Source of the DNA: Naasia aerilata
GTDB taxonomy: Bacteria > Actinomycetota > Actinomycetes > Actinomycetales > Microbacteriaceae
Assembly (NCBI RefSeq): GCF_030296595.1
Contig: NZ_AP027731.1
Coordinates: 124,001-188,000, forward strand
Direction: 5' to 3'
Length of the DNA stretch: 64,000 nucleotides
Below the pieces are notes generated by a model. That model worked only from the letters and a program-made list of their open reading frames with translations. It did no database searches and was not told the origin of the DNA. The position numbers and the translations under genes were made by a program. The number at the start of each line of letters is the position of its first letter. The stretch's first letter is position 1. Positions 1 to 9,296 of the stretch are shown here, piece by piece.

Positions 1-1620
1 CCCGACGGCGTCGTTCAGCCAGAGGCGGCTGCGGTGCACGGCCTCGATCGGCGCGTCCCCGAGGGGGATGACACGGCAGCTGTCGTACCAGCGGTGGTAG
101 GTGCCGGCGAGCTCCTCGAGGTATCGGGCGACCCGGTGCGGCTCGCGGAGCTCGGCCGCCTGCGCGACGATCCGCGGGAACTCCTGGAGCACGCCGAGCA
201 GGATCGACTCGGTCTCGTGCTCGAGCGTCGCCGGATCGAACGCGGGCTCGCCGTCCTCGAACCGCCGGACGCCGGACGCCTCCGCGTTGCGGTCGACGGC
301 GCTCGTGCGGGCGTGGGCGTACTGCACGTAGTAGACGGGGTTGTCGTTGGTGTGCTTGGTGAGCAGGTCGAGGTCGACGTCGAGCTGCGAGTCGGCCGAG
401 GACCGGACGAGCGCGTACCGGGCGGCGTCGACTCCGACCGCCTCCACGAGGTCGTCCATCGTGACGACGTTGCCGGCGCGCTTGCTCATCCGCACCGGCT
501 CGCCGTCCTTGACGAGGTTGACGAGCTGCCCGATGAGGATCTCGAGGTTGACGTACGGGGTGTCCCCGAACGCCGCCACCATCGCCATGAGCCGGCCGAT
601 GTAGCCGTGGTGATCCGCGCCCAGCATGATGATGTTCCGGTCGAAGCCGCGCTCGCGCTTGTTGAGGTAGTAGGCCAGGTCGCCCGCGATGTACGCCGGC
701 TCCCCGTCGCTCTTGATCACCACGCGGTCGCGGTCGTCGCCGAACTCGGTCGTCCGCAGCCAGACGGCCCCGTCGGCCTCGAAGATGTGCCCCAGCTCGC
801 GGAGCCGCGCGACGGCGTGCTGGACCGCGCCCGTCTCGTGGAGCGAGTTCTCGTGGAAGTACACGTCGAAGTCGACGCCGAACTCGTGCAGCGACGACTT
901 GATGTCGCCGAACATCAGCTCGACGCCCTCCGCACGGAAGACCTCCTGGGCCTCCTCGCGGGGCAGCGCGGCCAGGTCGCCGGCGTGCCCGGCGACGACG
1001 CGCGACACGATCTCGCCGATGTACGCGCCGGCGTAGCCATCCTCCGGGGTGTCCTCTCCGAGGAAGCTCGCGAGGAGGCTGCGGCTGAACCGGTCGATCT
1101 GGGCGCCGTGGTCGTTGAAGTAGTACTCGCGCGCCACCTCGGCGCCCTGGGCCTGCAGAATCCGAGCGAGGCTGTCGCCCACGGCGGCCCAGCGGGCGCC
1201 GCCGAGGTGGATGGGGCCGGTCGGGTTCGCGGAGACGAACTCGAGGTTCATCCGCACGCCGGCGAGCGCCTCGCCGCGACCGTAGCCTTGAGCGTCGTCC
1301 ACGATCTGGCGGGCCAGCGCACCGGCCGCCGCGGTCTCGAGCGTGATGTTGATGAAGCCGGGCCCCGCGATGTCGACCTTGCGGACGCCGTCGAGCGCGG
1401 CGATGCCGTCGGCGAGCTCCGTCGCGAGCTCCCGCGGGTTGGTGCCGAACCGCTTCGCAAAGCGCATGGCGACGTTGCTCGCCCAGTCGCCGTGGTCCCG
1501 GTTGCGGGGGCGCTCGAGCGCCACATCCGCGGACGTGGGACGGACATCGTCGATGCCTCGGCGGCCGGCGGCTTCCGTCACGAGGTGGGCGACGGTATCG
1601 GCGAGCGCGGCGGGTGTCAC
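1..1620 (-). CDS. argS: arginyl-tRNA synthetase (3' end beyond window)
   Basis: Class I aminoacyl-tRNA synthetase that charges tRNA-Arg with arginine in the cytosol. About 540 residues are visible; only roughly the last 15-20 should lie off the left edge. The ATP-binding HIGH motif appears as [10 protein letters not shown] near residue 131 and the KMSKS loop as RMSKRAGN near residue 376, both usual for bacterial ArgS. The N-terminal additional domain has the expected GPGFINI segment. The GTG start at 1620 sits 8 bases after a TAGGCT box with no Shine-Dalgarno sequence, so translation is probably leaderless. The gene is divergent from the lipoprotein at 1776. A tRNA-Arg lies 2.5 kb away, which may be coincidence. 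Confidence 0.96.
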   Translation of the reverse strand, partial: MTPAALADTVAHLVTEAAGRRGIDDVRPTSADVALERPRNRDHGDWASNVAMRFAKRFGTNPRELATELADGIAALDGVRKVDIAGPGFINITLETAAAGALARQIVDDAQGYGRGEALAGVRMNLEFVSANPTGPIHLGGARWAAVGDSLARILQAQGAEVAREYYFNDHGAQIDRFSRSLLASFLGEDTPEDGYAGAYIGEIVSRVVAGHAGDLAALPREEAQEVFRAEGVELMFGDIKSSLHEFGVDFDVYFHENSLHETGAVQHAVARLRELGHIFEADGAVWLRTTEFGDDRDRVVIKSDGEPAYIAGDLAYYLNKRERGFDRNIIMLGADHHGYIGRLMAMVAAFGDTPYVNLEILIGQLVNLVKDGEPVRMSKRAGNVVTMDDLVEAVGVDAARYALVRSSADSQLDVDLDLLTKHTNDNPVYYVQYAHARTSAVDRNAEASGVRRFEDGEPAFDPATLEHETESILLGVLQEFPRIVAQAAELREPHRVARYLEELAGTYHRWYDSCRVIPLGDAPIEAVHRSRLWLNDAVG

Positions 1621-1628
1621 GGCGATCA

Positions 1629-1634
1629 AGCCTA
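1629..1634 (-). promoter_or_regulatory. -10 box (TAGGCT) of argS
   Basis: TAGGCT on the minus strand, 8 bases before the argS GTG. Position and lack of a ribosome binding site fit a leaderless actinobacterial promoter. No clear -35 element was seen. Confidence 0.5.
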
Positions 1635-1775
1635 GCCGGAGCGGGACACGCGCCCCCGGCCGGTGCGGGCCGCGCGGGAAGCCGTTGCTACCCTTCCACC
1701 GAGCCCGCCTCGCGGAGCGCGATCCCGATCATCCGGATGTTCGCCGCGGCGCCGGCACGGAGGGGGATCCGACAA

Positions 1776-2375
1776 GTGGCGAGACGCACGACCGCGGCCA
1801 TCCTGGCGATGGCCGGCCTGCTGAGCCTCGCCGCCTGCACGTCGAACCCGGTGCAGGCGCCGCCCGCCAAGCCCGGCCAGTCGGCGACGACGGCCCCGGT
1901 GGGCGCGCCGTCGACGGAGCCGACGCCGTCCCCCACCCCCACCGAGACCGGCCCGACCTCCGTCCCGGTGACTCAGACGTGCGACCAGCTGGTCCCGGCG
2001 CAGGCGCTCTACGACTACAACCCGAACTTCGCTCCGGTGCCCGACTACACGCCCGCGGCCGGGACCGACGCGGCGCTCATCGAGTCCTACCAGGGCGTGG
2101 CCTGCGGCTGGTCGAACCTGTCGAGCGGCAACACGGTCGAGATCGCGGTCGCGCACCTCGGCTCGGAGGACATCGAGAAGCTGGCGAACAGCCTCGTCCT
2201 CACGACCCCCTCGGTGCCGACCTACGGCGGCGTCGACTACTTCAAGTACGCGAACGGCGTGGGCACGGCGAACGCGTTCTCGGGCGACTACTGGATCGTG
2301 GCGCGCTCGGCCGAGTTCTTCGAGCCGGGCGACGCGGCGCAGCTCGTCGCGTCGGTGAAGGCCGCGCTCGCCTGA
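1776..2375 (+). CDS. secreted lipoprotein, DUF3558-like
   Basis: Predicted 199-residue lipoprotein. A short basic N-terminus and hydrophobic stretch end in the lipobox LSLAAC with Cys21 as lipidation site. A Pro/Thr/Ser-rich linker follows (about residues 30-65), then a globular domain with two cysteines (TCDQL and VACGW) that could form a disulfide, resembling actinobacterial DUF3558-type surface lipoproteins. The GTG at 1776 is chosen because an AGGGGG ribosome binding site precedes it and the signal peptide begins right there. An upstream extension of the frame overlaps argS and is not needed. Substrate and role are unknown. Confidence 0.8.
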   Translation: MARRTTAAILAMAGLLSLAACTSNPVQAPPAKPGQSATTAPVGAPSTEPTPSPTPTETGPTSVPVTQTCDQLVPAQALYDYNPNFAPVPDYTPAAGTDAALIESYQGVACGWSNLSSGNTVEIAVAHLGSEDIEKLANSLVLTTPSVPTYGGVDYFKYANGVGTANAFSGDYWIVARSAEFFEPGDAAQLVASVKAALA

Positions 2376-2402
2376 GCCGCTGCGGCGCGCCGCGTGGCCG
2401 CC

Positions 2403-2515
2403 GCGCGCCGGGCACACCGAGCGCCCCCTTTCCCGCCGAGCGCGCCCCGTACCGACGAGCGCACCCCGTCTCCGCCCCGCGCTCGGCGTCTCGACCCGCG
2501 CTCGGTGGGCGGGCG
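2403..2515. repeat. intergenic CCGAGCGC / GCGCTCGG dyad repeats
   Basis: Short spacer holding CCGAGCGC at 2417-2424 and 2436-2443 and its reverse complement GCGCTCGG at 2479-2486 and 2498-2505, so the block can fold on itself. It lies between the convergent lipoprotein and transglutaminase genes and may act as a terminator. The same motif recurs at 39042-39275, so it belongs to a dispersed repeat family. Confidence 0.6.
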
Positions 2516-3316
2516 TCAGCCCAGGGTGACGAACGACGCCACGTGGTCCCGCGGAAGCTCGTCCGCGATGGCCGTGATGCTCATCGCCTGCAGCGTGACC
2601 CAGCCGCCGTGGCTGGTGAGGAAGGCCGTGTCAGCGGCGTCGCGTCCGGTCGCGATGCGGACGAGCGTCTGCCGGGGCGCCAGCGCCGTCGCATCCACCA
2701 CGTGCCACTGCCCGTCGACGAACGCCTCGCAGACGGCGTGGAAGTCCATCGGCATGAGCCCGGGCGCGTACACCGACACCACGCGCGCGGGGACGTCGAG
2801 GGCCCGGAGCAGTGCGACGCAGAGGTGCGCGTAGTCCCGGCACACGCCGCGGCGGTCGAGCAGGGTCTGGGTGGCGCCGTCGGTCACCTCGCTGGCTCCG
2901 GGCACGTAGCTGAGGTGGGAGCCGACCCAGGAGCTGACGCCGGCCAGCAGGTCGCGGCCGGCGAGCCCGCCGAACTCAGCCATGGCGGTCGGCAGGAGCG
3001 AGTCGGACTCCGCGTAGCGGCTGGGCCGCAGGTAGGTGATGAGGTCCAGCGGCTCCACGGCGACGGGGGCGGCCCGGCCGGCGATGTCGGCCTCGTAGTA
3101 GGCGGTCACGCCGCCCGCCTCGGCGACGAACTGGTGCAGCCGCGTGCCGTGCACGTCGGCCAGCTCGACCGCCTCGTACTCGGTGCCTGCACCCTCGAAG
3201 CGGAGCGTTTCGGTCAGGGTCGCCCCGTCGCCCGGACGGGCCGCCGCGATGGCGAAGACGAGGTTGGTGCGCGCCGACAGCGTGAGCTCGAGGGAGGCGG
3301 AGACGTGCCGGTGCAT
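2516..3316 (-). CDS. transglutaminase-like domain protein
   Basis: A 266-residue protein with an N-terminal beta-rich domain of the kind found before bacterial transglutaminase folds, then a transglutaminase core. The papain-like triad is visible: Cys159 in GVCRDYAH, His193 in DFHAVCEAF and Asp208 in WHVVDAT. Members act as cysteine proteases, amidases or cross-linkers; the substrate cannot be told. No signal peptide is seen. The start at 3316 has a GGAAGGA site 7 bases upstream; a longer frame starting at 3421 would overlap the divergent neighbour and is rejected. Confidence 0.88.
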   Translation of the reverse strand: MHRHVSASLELTLSARTNLVFAIAAARPGDGATLTETLRFEGAGTEYEAVELADVHGTRLHQFVAEAGGVTAYYEADIAGRAAPVAVEPLDLITYLRPSRYAESDSLLPTAMAEFGGLAGRDLLAGVSSWVGSHLSYVPGASEVTDGATQTLLDRRGVCRDYAHLCVALLRALDVPARVVSVYAPGLMPMDFHAVCEAFVDGQWHVVDATALAPRQTLVRIATGRDAADTAFLTSHGGWVTLQAMSITAIADELPRDHVASFVTLG

Positions 3317-3371
3317 CCCGCGATCCTTCCACAGGCGGAATAGGCCCCTCCCCGAGCCGGTTGCCGCCACC

Positions 3372-4034
3372 ATGACCATTCCAGGACTGACCACCATCGG
3401 ATTCATCGGCGCCGGCCACATCGGCTCCTCTCTCGCACGGCTCGCCGTGGACGCCGGCTACCGGGTGGTGCTCAGCAACTCGCGCGGACCGGAGACGCTG
3501 GCCGACCTCGTGGCGAGCCTCGGGGATGCGGCGAGCGCCGCGACGCCCGAGGAGGCGGCGAAGGCCGGGGACCTCGTGGTCGTGACCATCCCGCTCAAGA
3601 ACTACCGCGACGTGCCGGTGGCGCCGCTCGCCGGCAAGATCGTGATCGACACGAACAACTACTACCCGCAGCGCGACGGGAGCATCGCGGAGCTCGACGA
3701 CGAGTCGACGACCGTGTCCGAGCTGCTCCAGGCCCACCTCCCCGAGTCGCGCGTCGTGAAGGCCTTCAACCACATCGGATACAACGACCTCCTCACCGAC
3801 GGCTCCCCCGCCGGCACCCCGGGGCGCCGCGCGCTCGTCGTCGCCGGCGACGACCGGGAGGCCCGCGCCACCGTCACCGCCCTCATCGACGAGTTCGGCT
3901 TCGACGTGGTCGAGCTGTTCTCCCTGCCCGAGGGCTGGCGCATCCAGCGCGACACGCCCGCCTACGGCATCCGCCGCAATGCGGACGAGCTCCGCGCCGA
4001 CCTGGCCACTGCGCAGCGCTACCGCGACATGTGA
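3372..4034 (+). CDS. NADP(H)-binding reductase, F420:NADP oxidoreductase-like
   Basis: A 220-residue protein with an N-terminal Rossmann fold: GFIGAGHIGSSLA at residues 8-20 is the dinucleotide-binding loop, followed by SNSRGPE, which suits NADP binding. The middle has DTNNYYPQRDG and KAFNHIGYNDL, typical of the F420-dependent NADP reductase/NADP-binding domain family that moves hydride between reduced F420 and NADP. Whether F420 or another partner is used here cannot be settled. It is divergent from the transglutaminase gene with a 55-bp spacer. The ATG at 3372 is placed just before the Rossmann strand; earlier in-frame codons lie inside the neighbouring gene. Confidence 0.85.
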   Translation: MTIPGLTTIGFIGAGHIGSSLARLAVDAGYRVVLSNSRGPETLADLVASLGDAASAATPEEAAKAGDLVVVTIPLKNYRDVPVAPLAGKIVIDTNNYYPQRDGSIAELDDESTTVSELLQAHLPESRVVKAFNHIGYNDLLTDGSPAGTPGRRALVVAGDDREARATVTALIDEFGFDVVELFSLPEGWRIQRDTPAYGIRRNADELRADLATAQRYRDM

Positions 4035-4091
4035 CCGGGCCGGGGTCCGGGCGGCCTGCACACCGGTGCTAGCCTTGACGGGCCCCAAGGA

Positions 4092-4166
4092 GCCCCCATA
4101 GCTCAGGGGATAGAGCACTGCCCTCCGGAGGCAGGGGCGCAAGTTCGAATCTTGCTGGGGGCACCA
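4092..4166 (+). tRNA. tRNA-Arg (anticodon CCG)
   Basis: A complete cloverleaf can be drawn: acceptor stem GCCCCCA (4092-4098) with TGGGGGC (4156-4162), D arm GCTC/GAGC (4101-4116), anticodon stem CTGCC/GGCAG (4118-4134) with CCG at 4125-4127, T loop with GTTCGAATC, discriminator A at 4163 and an encoded CCA at 4164-4166. It reads CGG arginine codons. Confidence 0.97.
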
Positions 4167-4230
4167 CTCAGACGCGGTTTTACACCGATGGCCTTGTCTC
4201 GCGCTGCAGCAACGACCGCCGCCGGCCGGC

Positions 4231-5054
4231 TCAGCGGTTGAGCCACACGCGAGCCTCTCGCTGCGCCGTCTCGGATGGACGCTCGTCGGGACTCAGGTGT
4301 CCGGCCACCTGCTCGTAGGCCAGCCCGACCGCAGCCTTGTCGACGCCCAGCGGCACAACGCTCAGGATGTCCTTCAGCGAGGAGCGCCCAGCGAGGCCGT
4401 ACATCGCGAAGTAGACGGCCCTCGCCGACGCGAGAGGATCGAGGGGCCGCGCCAGAGCAACCGCGACCGGCTGCGGAACCAGCTTCTCGCGGTTCGCCTC
4501 GATGAATTTCGCCACCTTGTTCTGCACGGGGCCACTGATCTTCAGATACGTGGAGTAGTTGAAGGTGCCCACGCCTGGGAGATCCGAGAGTATGTCGGCG
4601 AAGACCGCCCCGATTCCGACGCCCTGGATCTCATAGGTCGCACGAGCGGCGCCGAGTTCCACGGCGGCCCCGACCAGGCCGAAATTGAAGGAAGCCTTGA
4701 GGTCGGTGTGCTGGACGCGGAGCAGGATCCGCATCCCCACCCCCACCGCGTTCCCACTATCTGGTCGGGAAACCGCGCTTGTCCGTCGGGTACGAAGCGG
4801 TCGGTGAAGGTCATTGCATCGAAGTAGAAGGCCTCCTCGTTCGCCGAGAGCTGCCCTTTGAAGATCGTGCCGATCCCGAGCGTTGCGGCCGCGGTGATTG
4901 CGAGAGAGTCGGACACGATCTGGAAGTTGGAGAAGGCGCCTTCCGGATCATCGAGGGGCACCGGCAGAGCGGACTCCTCGCTGCTCAGCGAGCCGATCAG
5001 CGCGACCATCGCGCCCCGATCGTTGCGCAGCGGACCGATGGGCAGGAAATCCAT
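4231..5054 (-). CDS. unrecognised protein, frameshifted
   Basis: About 275 residues if one frameshift is repaired. The first part (from the ATG at 5054, beginning MDFLPIGPLRN) runs to the C5 run at 4740-4744. Adding one base there joins it to a downstream frame with MRILLRVQHTDLKASF and an end at 4231. Pieces such as the IGTIFKGQL stretch suggest beta structure; no known motif, signal peptide or membrane span is evident. Base composition is less GC-rich than in neighbours and the gene follows a tRNA, so it may have been acquired. Function unknown. Confidence 0.6.
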
Positions 5055-5269
5055 GACTTGCCTCTCGACGTTGAGAAGTGCGGGCGAACCAGAGCCGACG
5101 TCTGCATCGTTCTCCCGGAGGCCGGGCGCCGTAATGACGAAGGTCCCGTTCCTCCGACCTTGCCGACTCGAAGTGACTCCGCCCGGGCCCGGCGCACTCC
5201 AGCAGACCTTGCGCTCTGACCAGCGCTAATGTGCAGATCGCCGCGCCCGGCGGTCGAACGGAGCCCCTG

Positions 5270-5734
5270 ATGTCCTACGTCGTCGACTTCACCGACGTCT
5301 CCACCGTCGGCCTCGAGTCCTCGCCCGTCGCGGACGCCCTCGCCGGCCTCCGCGCGAACGAGGCACGGTACTTCAAGAACAAGTACGACCACGTCTTCAC
5401 CGTCGAGCCGGCGAGCGAGGCGGCGGAAACCGTCGAGTGGGTGCACCGCATCCTCCGCGAGGAGCGCGACCTCGTCATCTCCTCCCCCGCCCTCGAGGCG
5501 ACCGCCTTCGAGGTCGAGGGCTACCGGATGGCGTACGTCTTCTACGAGAGCGGCCTCTCCATCAACGTGATGTACGCCACGGACGACGCGGGCAAGCGCG
5601 CCGTCGGGTTCAAGCTGTCCGACGGGATGGAGGTTCCCGCCGAGCTGGCGACGCGCTTCAAGTTCGCGCGCCAGCGGTCGAAGCTCGCCGGCACCATCCG
5701 CGGCTCCTACTTCACGATCAAGAACGAGTACTGA
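5270..5734 (+). CDS. unrecognised small protein
   Basis: A 154-residue acidic, soluble-looking protein with no signal peptide or membrane segment. The ATG at 5270 has GGAG 6 bases upstream and replaces an earlier in-frame codon that lacks a site. The sequence has alternating strands (YRMAYVFYESG, INVMYATDD) and a basic C-terminal section (KFARQRSKLAG). I recognise no family. It is divergent from the preceding hypothetical gene and convergent with the hydrolase gene, with a strong hairpin between. Confidence 0.7.
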   Translation: MSYVVDFTDVSTVGLESSPVADALAGLRANEARYFKNKYDHVFTVEPASEAAETVEWVHRILREERDLVISSPALEATAFEVEGYRMAYVFYESGLSINVMYATDDAGKRAVGFKLSDGMEVPAELATRFKFARQRSKLAGTIRGSYFTIKNEY

Positions 5735-5778
5735 GGCGCCTTCCGGCGCTCGAGGTGGCACTTGTTGCTGCCTCAGCG

Positions 5779-5808
5779 GCGAGGTGGCAGCACCTACTGC
5801 CACCTCGC
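5779..5808. terminator. bidirectional hairpin terminator
   Basis: Perfect 12-bp inverted repeat (5779-5790 and 5797-5808) with a 6-base loop between two convergent genes. There is no long T run, as is common for actinobacterial terminators. A partial third copy of the arm lies just upstream near 5753-5760. Confidence 0.65.
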
Positions 5809-5818
5809 GTGTGCGGCG

Positions 5819-6649
5819 TCAGCGCCGCCAGGAGTCGCCGGCGATACCGGGGAGTTCCCGGGCGACGAGTGTGACGTCCTCGCCGGGCTCGAGGAGCACG
5901 AGGCGCTCCTGCATGGCGCTCCCCTCGAAGGCCCGGCGGATGGATGCGTGGTCCTGCGTGAAGTGCGCCCACCCCTCGCTGTGCACCGGGACCATCCGCT
6001 CGACCCCGAGCAGCTCGGTGGCGATCGGCAGCTGATCACTCGTCAGGGTGAGGAACGCGTCGAGGCGCGGCACCCTCGCGCCGCCGCCGAACAGGACGGC
6101 GAAGGTGATCGGGCCCAGATGGTGGGCGACCTCCTCGACGACGCGGAGCGAGGCGTTGTCGCCGCTGACGTAGACGGTCGGCAGCCCCTCGCCGTGCAGG
6201 ACGAATCCGATGACCGGGCCGGACGAGGCCGCCATGCCCTCCGGCCCGTGCACGGCGGGCACCGCGGTCACGTGCAGCCGGCCCTGATCCGGCCGCGCGA
6301 GCGACATCCGCTGCCACTCGCCGAGCCCCGTCACCGAGGCGCCCAGCCGCTCGGCTGCAGCCCCCGTGGAGACGACGAGGGGCACTGAGGAGAGGAAGGC
6401 CCGCCCTGCGTCGTCCAGGTTGTCGCCGTGCTGGTCGTGCGAGAGGAGCACGACGTCGACCGGCCCGAGGTCCTCGGGCGTCTTCGCCGGACCAACGGTC
6501 TTCGTCAGGGTGGACGCACCCGAGGGCTGGGGTCCTGGCGGACTGAAGGTGGGATCGGTCAGGAAGCGCAGCCCGCCGAGCTCGATCACGGCGGTCGGCC
6601 CGCCGATCAGCTCGACGCGGACCGCACGGGGGTCGACTGCGCTGCTCAT
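5819..6649 (-). CDS. metallo-beta-lactamase-fold hydrolase
   Basis: A 276-residue protein of the UlaG/YtnP-like branch of the MBL superfamily. The metal-binding signature HxxHxD is read as HDQHGD at residues 71-76, with a later HGPEG histidine, SGDNAS (bridging Asp) and PVHSEGWAHF as further ligands. Such enzymes hydrolyse phosphodiesters, lactones or related bonds at a dinuclear metal site; the substrate is unknown. The start at 6649 is preceded by GGGAGGA; the longer frame to 6871 lacks similarity and is rejected. No partner gene is apparent. Confidence 0.85.
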   Translation of the reverse strand: MSSAVDPRAVRVELIGGPTAVIELGGLRFLTDPTFSPPGPQPSGASTLTKTVGPAKTPEDLGPVDVVLLSHDQHGDNLDDAGRAFLSSVPLVVSTGAAAERLGASVTGLGEWQRMSLARPDQGRLHVTAVPAVHGPEGMAASSGPVIGFVLHGEGLPTVYVSGDNASLRVVEEVAHHLGPITFAVLFGGGARVPRLDAFLTLTSDQLPIATELLGVERMVPVHSEGWAHFTQDHASIRRAFEGSAMQERLVLLEPGEDVTLVARELPGIAGDSWRR

Positions 6650-6966
6650 GGGTCCTCCCGAAACCTCCGCCGCTCGGATCCTTGAGGAGCGACGCATCCA
6701 GTGTGCCGGACGCTCCGCCCTCGCCGGCCGAGCTCGGGGAAAGCCCCTGGCCATGGTGGACTTCGCCGGATCGGAGCGCCATACATCCCCGTTATCAGCC
6801 GGGTGGATGAGGCGGATCACCAACGTGTTATTCCCCGATGCCTCCGCCGTCGCTTCAATGAGACTGCCCATGCACAGCGCTGGGCACTCGGACGCGCAGT
6901 GTGGCCGTCCAGCCGGGCCCCGCCCGTGGCCGCTCTGTCGCTGATGAAGACGATGGAGGTTGTTCA
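6650..6966. other. gene-free spacer
   Basis: Divergent intergenic region between the hydrolase and the MFS gene. Short open frames exist but none has a convincing start or composition. It should hold both promoters; I could not place them with confidence. Confidence 0.4.
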
Positions 6967-8181
6967 GTGTCGAATTCTTCCCTTGCGGCCGAGGCCCCGG
7001 TCGCGGAGCATCGCGCCGGCGTCGGTCAGGGCATCCTGCTCCTGGCCGGGAGCTGCATGCCCGTGCTCGGCTCCGTGCTCATCACCCCGGTCCTGCCCCA
7101 GCTCTCGCAGGCCTTCGCCGACGTACCGGGGTCCGAGGTGCTCGTGCCCATGGTGGTCGCCATCCCGGCGCTCATGATCGCGATCTTCGCGCCCTTCGCC
7201 GGCCAGATCGTCGACCGGGTCGGCCGCAAGCTGCTGCTGATCATCGCGATGTTCGCCTACGCGATCGTCGGCACGGCGCCGGCGTGGCTTCAGGGTCTCC
7301 CGGAGATCCTCATCAGCCGCGTCCTCGTCGGAGTCTGCGAGGCCGCGATCATGACGGTCTGCACGACGCTCATCGTGGACTACTTCCACGAGAAGCGGCG
7401 CAACCGCTACCTCGCGGCGCAGACCATCGCGACGACGCTCGCGGCGACGGTCTTCATCGCCCTCGGCGGCGCCCTCGGCGTCGGCGGCTGGCACACGCCG
7501 TTCTGGGTGTACGCCATCAGCATCCTCATCGCGGTGCCGATGATCTTCGCGCTGTGGGAGCCCAAGGCGTCGTCCCGCACGGTGGAGAAGGTGCGCACGC
7601 CCATCCCGTGGCGCCGGATCGGCGGACCGCTGCTCGTCACCCTCTTCGGCGGCTTCAGCTTCTACGTGATCATCATCGAGGCGAGCTACCTCGTCGTCGG
7701 AACTGGCATCGACGCGACGGACACCGGTGTCATCGGCGGGGTCGCCGCCGGCGCCTCGCTCGCGACCGCGATCGGCGGCCTGAGCTTCGTGCGCGCGATC
7801 CGCCTCGGGCTGCCGGTCCTCCTTCCGGCAGCCTTCGGCCTCCAGGCGCTCGGCATGCTCGTCATCTGGGTGGTGCCCGGCCTCGCCGGGGTCGCCATCG
7901 GTGCGGTCATCGCCTCGTTCGGCTCGGGCCTGCTCCTCCCCTCGCTCCAGCGCTGGGTGGTCGCCACCACCGAGTTCGCCGAGCGCGGGCGGGTCACGGG
8001 CTGGTGGACCGCCGCGTTCTTCCTCGGTCAGTTCCTCACGCCGATCCTCATCGCCATCTTCAGCGGGATCGGCGGCAGCCTGGGAGCGGGCGTCGGCATC
8101 GTGGGAATCGCCGCGATCGTGATCGCGGTCGTGGTCGGGATGGCCGTGCGGCGCGAGGGCACGCCGGTCCCCGCCGAGTAG
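6967..8181 (+). CDS. MFS transporter of the catabolic cluster
   Basis: A 404-residue major facilitator with about 12 membrane spans. The loop between helices 2 and 3 carries the MFS signature as GQIVDRVGRKLLL, and a second basic loop (HEKRRNRYLA) follows helix 4. The GTG at 6967 is chosen for the GGAGG 8 bases upstream. It sits next to a LysR regulator and a set of aromatic-degradation enzymes, so it probably imports the aromatic substrate, but drug or metabolite efflux cannot be excluded from sequence alone. A hairpin at 8193-8227 ends the gene. Confidence 0.88.
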   Translation: MSNSSLAAEAPVAEHRAGVGQGILLLAGSCMPVLGSVLITPVLPQLSQAFADVPGSEVLVPMVVAIPALMIAIFAPFAGQIVDRVGRKLLLIIAMFAYAIVGTAPAWLQGLPEILISRVLVGVCEAAIMTVCTTLIVDYFHEKRRNRYLAAQTIATTLAATVFIALGGALGVGGWHTPFWVYAISILIAVPMIFALWEPKASSRTVEKVRTPIPWRRIGGPLLVTLFGGFSFYVIIIEASYLVVGTGIDATDTGVIGGVAAGASLATAIGGLSFVRAIRLGLPVLLPAAFGLQALGMLVIWVVPGLAGVAIGAVIASFGSGLLLPSLQRWVVATTEFAERGRVTGWWTAAFFLGQFLTPILIAIFSGIGGSLGAGVGIVGIAAIVIAVVVGMAVRREGTPVPAE

Positions 8182-8192
8182 CACTGCACGCC

Positions 8193-8227
8193 GGGGTGAC
8201 GGATGGGGGCCTCCCCGCCGTCACCCC
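8193..8227. terminator. hairpin between convergent MFS and LysR genes
   Basis: Ten-bp inverted repeat: GGGGTGACGG at 8193-8202 and CCGTCACCCC at 8218-8227. It overlaps the LysR stop codon and can serve both genes. Confidence 0.6.
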
Positions 8228-9147
8228 TGTCGCATCCCTGCGGTCGCCTCGGCGAACTGCTCGCGCATCCAGATGTGCTCGGGGTCGTGCGTGTAGCCGG
8301 GGTGCCACCAGAGCGCGTTCGTGATCGGCGTGGCATCGAAGGGCGGCTCGAACACCTCGACGCCGCCCATGGCGCGCGCGAAGTCGGCGAGCCCGGCCTG
8401 GATCAGCCCGAGCCGCCGCGTGCCGGCGATGAAGGCGGGCAGGGTCACGAAGCTCTCGACCACGGCTTCCACGTGCGGCTCGATCCCCAGCTGCTGGATC
8501 TGCCGCCCCGCGGACGTGAAGGCGGTCCGCGACTGGTAGGTGAACACCCACGGGGACGTGGCGACCGCTGACATCGAGACCCCGTTCCGGGTGTCCGGGT
8601 TGTCCGACGCCGCGAGGACCACCCACCTGTCCCGCCACAGGTCGAGGTAGGGCAGGCCGCTGATCGTGCCGTGGGGCATGAGGATCCCGTCGGTGCTGCG
8701 GAGGCGCTCCTCGACGTCCTCCACGATGGCCGTCGTGTGCAGCATGAACCGGAACTTGACGGCGGGCGCCCGCTCGATGGCGAGGCGGGCGACGGCTCGC
8801 CCGGTCGTCGCGAAGCCGTAGTCGGACCCGTAGATCGAGAACTCCCGGGTCGCCCGCTCCGGGCTCCAGTCAGCCTGGCTGCTGAAGACGCGCTGCGACA
8901 TCTCCAGCGCGGCGGTGGTGTGCTCGGCGAGCCGGACGGCGAGCGGCGTGAGGTCGTAGCTGTTGCCGCGCCGAGCGAGGATGGGGTCGCCGAAGTGCTG
9001 CCGGAGGCGGGACAGCGCCGCCGACAGCGCGGGCTGGCTCAGCTGCAGGCGTTCGGCCGCCCGGGTGACGCTGCGCTCGGTGAGGAGCGCGTCGAGCGCG
9101 ACGAGCAGGTTCAGATCGAGGCGGGACAGGGCGCGCTGGTCGGCCAT
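8221..9147 (-). CDS. LysR-family regulator of the catabolic cluster
   Basis: A 308-residue LysR-type regulator. Residues 10-70 form the winged helix-turn-helix (LLVALDALLTERSVTRAAE, LSQPALSAALSRLR). The C-terminal effector-binding domain resembles the NodD/NahR branch, whose inducers are often aromatic. The start has GAGGAGGATC upstream. It is divergent from the dioxygenase gene, the usual arrangement for a LysR activator and its target operon, so I infer it controls 9297-13546 and perhaps the carrier at 6967. The inducer is unknown. Confidence 0.93.
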   Translation of the reverse strand: MADQRALSRLDLNLLVALDALLTERSVTRAAERLQLSQPALSAALSRLRQHFGDPILARRGNSYDLTPLAVRLAEHTTAALEMSQRVFSSQADWSPERATREFSIYGSDYGFATTGRAVARLAIERAPAVKFRFMLHTTAIVEDVEERLRSTDGILMPHGTISGLPYLDLWRDRWVVLAASDNPDTRNGVSMSAVATSPWVFTYQSRTAFTSAGRQIQQLGIEPHVEAVVESFVTLPAFIAGTRRLGLIQAGLADFARAMGGVEVFEPPFDATPITNALWWHPGYTHDPEHIWMREQFAEATAGMRQG

Positions 9148-9296
9148 CGGCGATCCTCCTCGACCGGTCGGCGGGTGCAGACGACAGCATAAGTGGCATG
9201 GATTGCAGGCATAGGGAATTGGCCGTTCCGTGATGCCCCCGCGACTCGGATAGTGGAGGAACGTCCACGCACCCGCGGACCCCGAAAGGATCGACG
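9148..9296. promoter_or_regulatory. divergent control region, LysR gene / dioxygenase operon
   Basis: 149-bp spacer between divergent starts, markedly more AT-rich than the flanks around 9185-9225, where GGCAT occurs twice. A LysR operator (T-N11-A type) is expected here but I could not identify a single convincing site. The dioxygenase has a good AAAGGA ribosome binding site at its end. Confidence 0.45.

Noticed and set aside
34-1635. Long open frame on the plus strand over argS
   Set aside because: Antisense to a clear arginyl-tRNA synthetase; a high-GC shadow frame without motifs.
4092-4166. tRNA-Arg as attachment site of the 42-kb island
   Set aside because: The island borders are the CCCTCGA cores in a protein gene 38 kb away; no tRNA-derived repeat is there.
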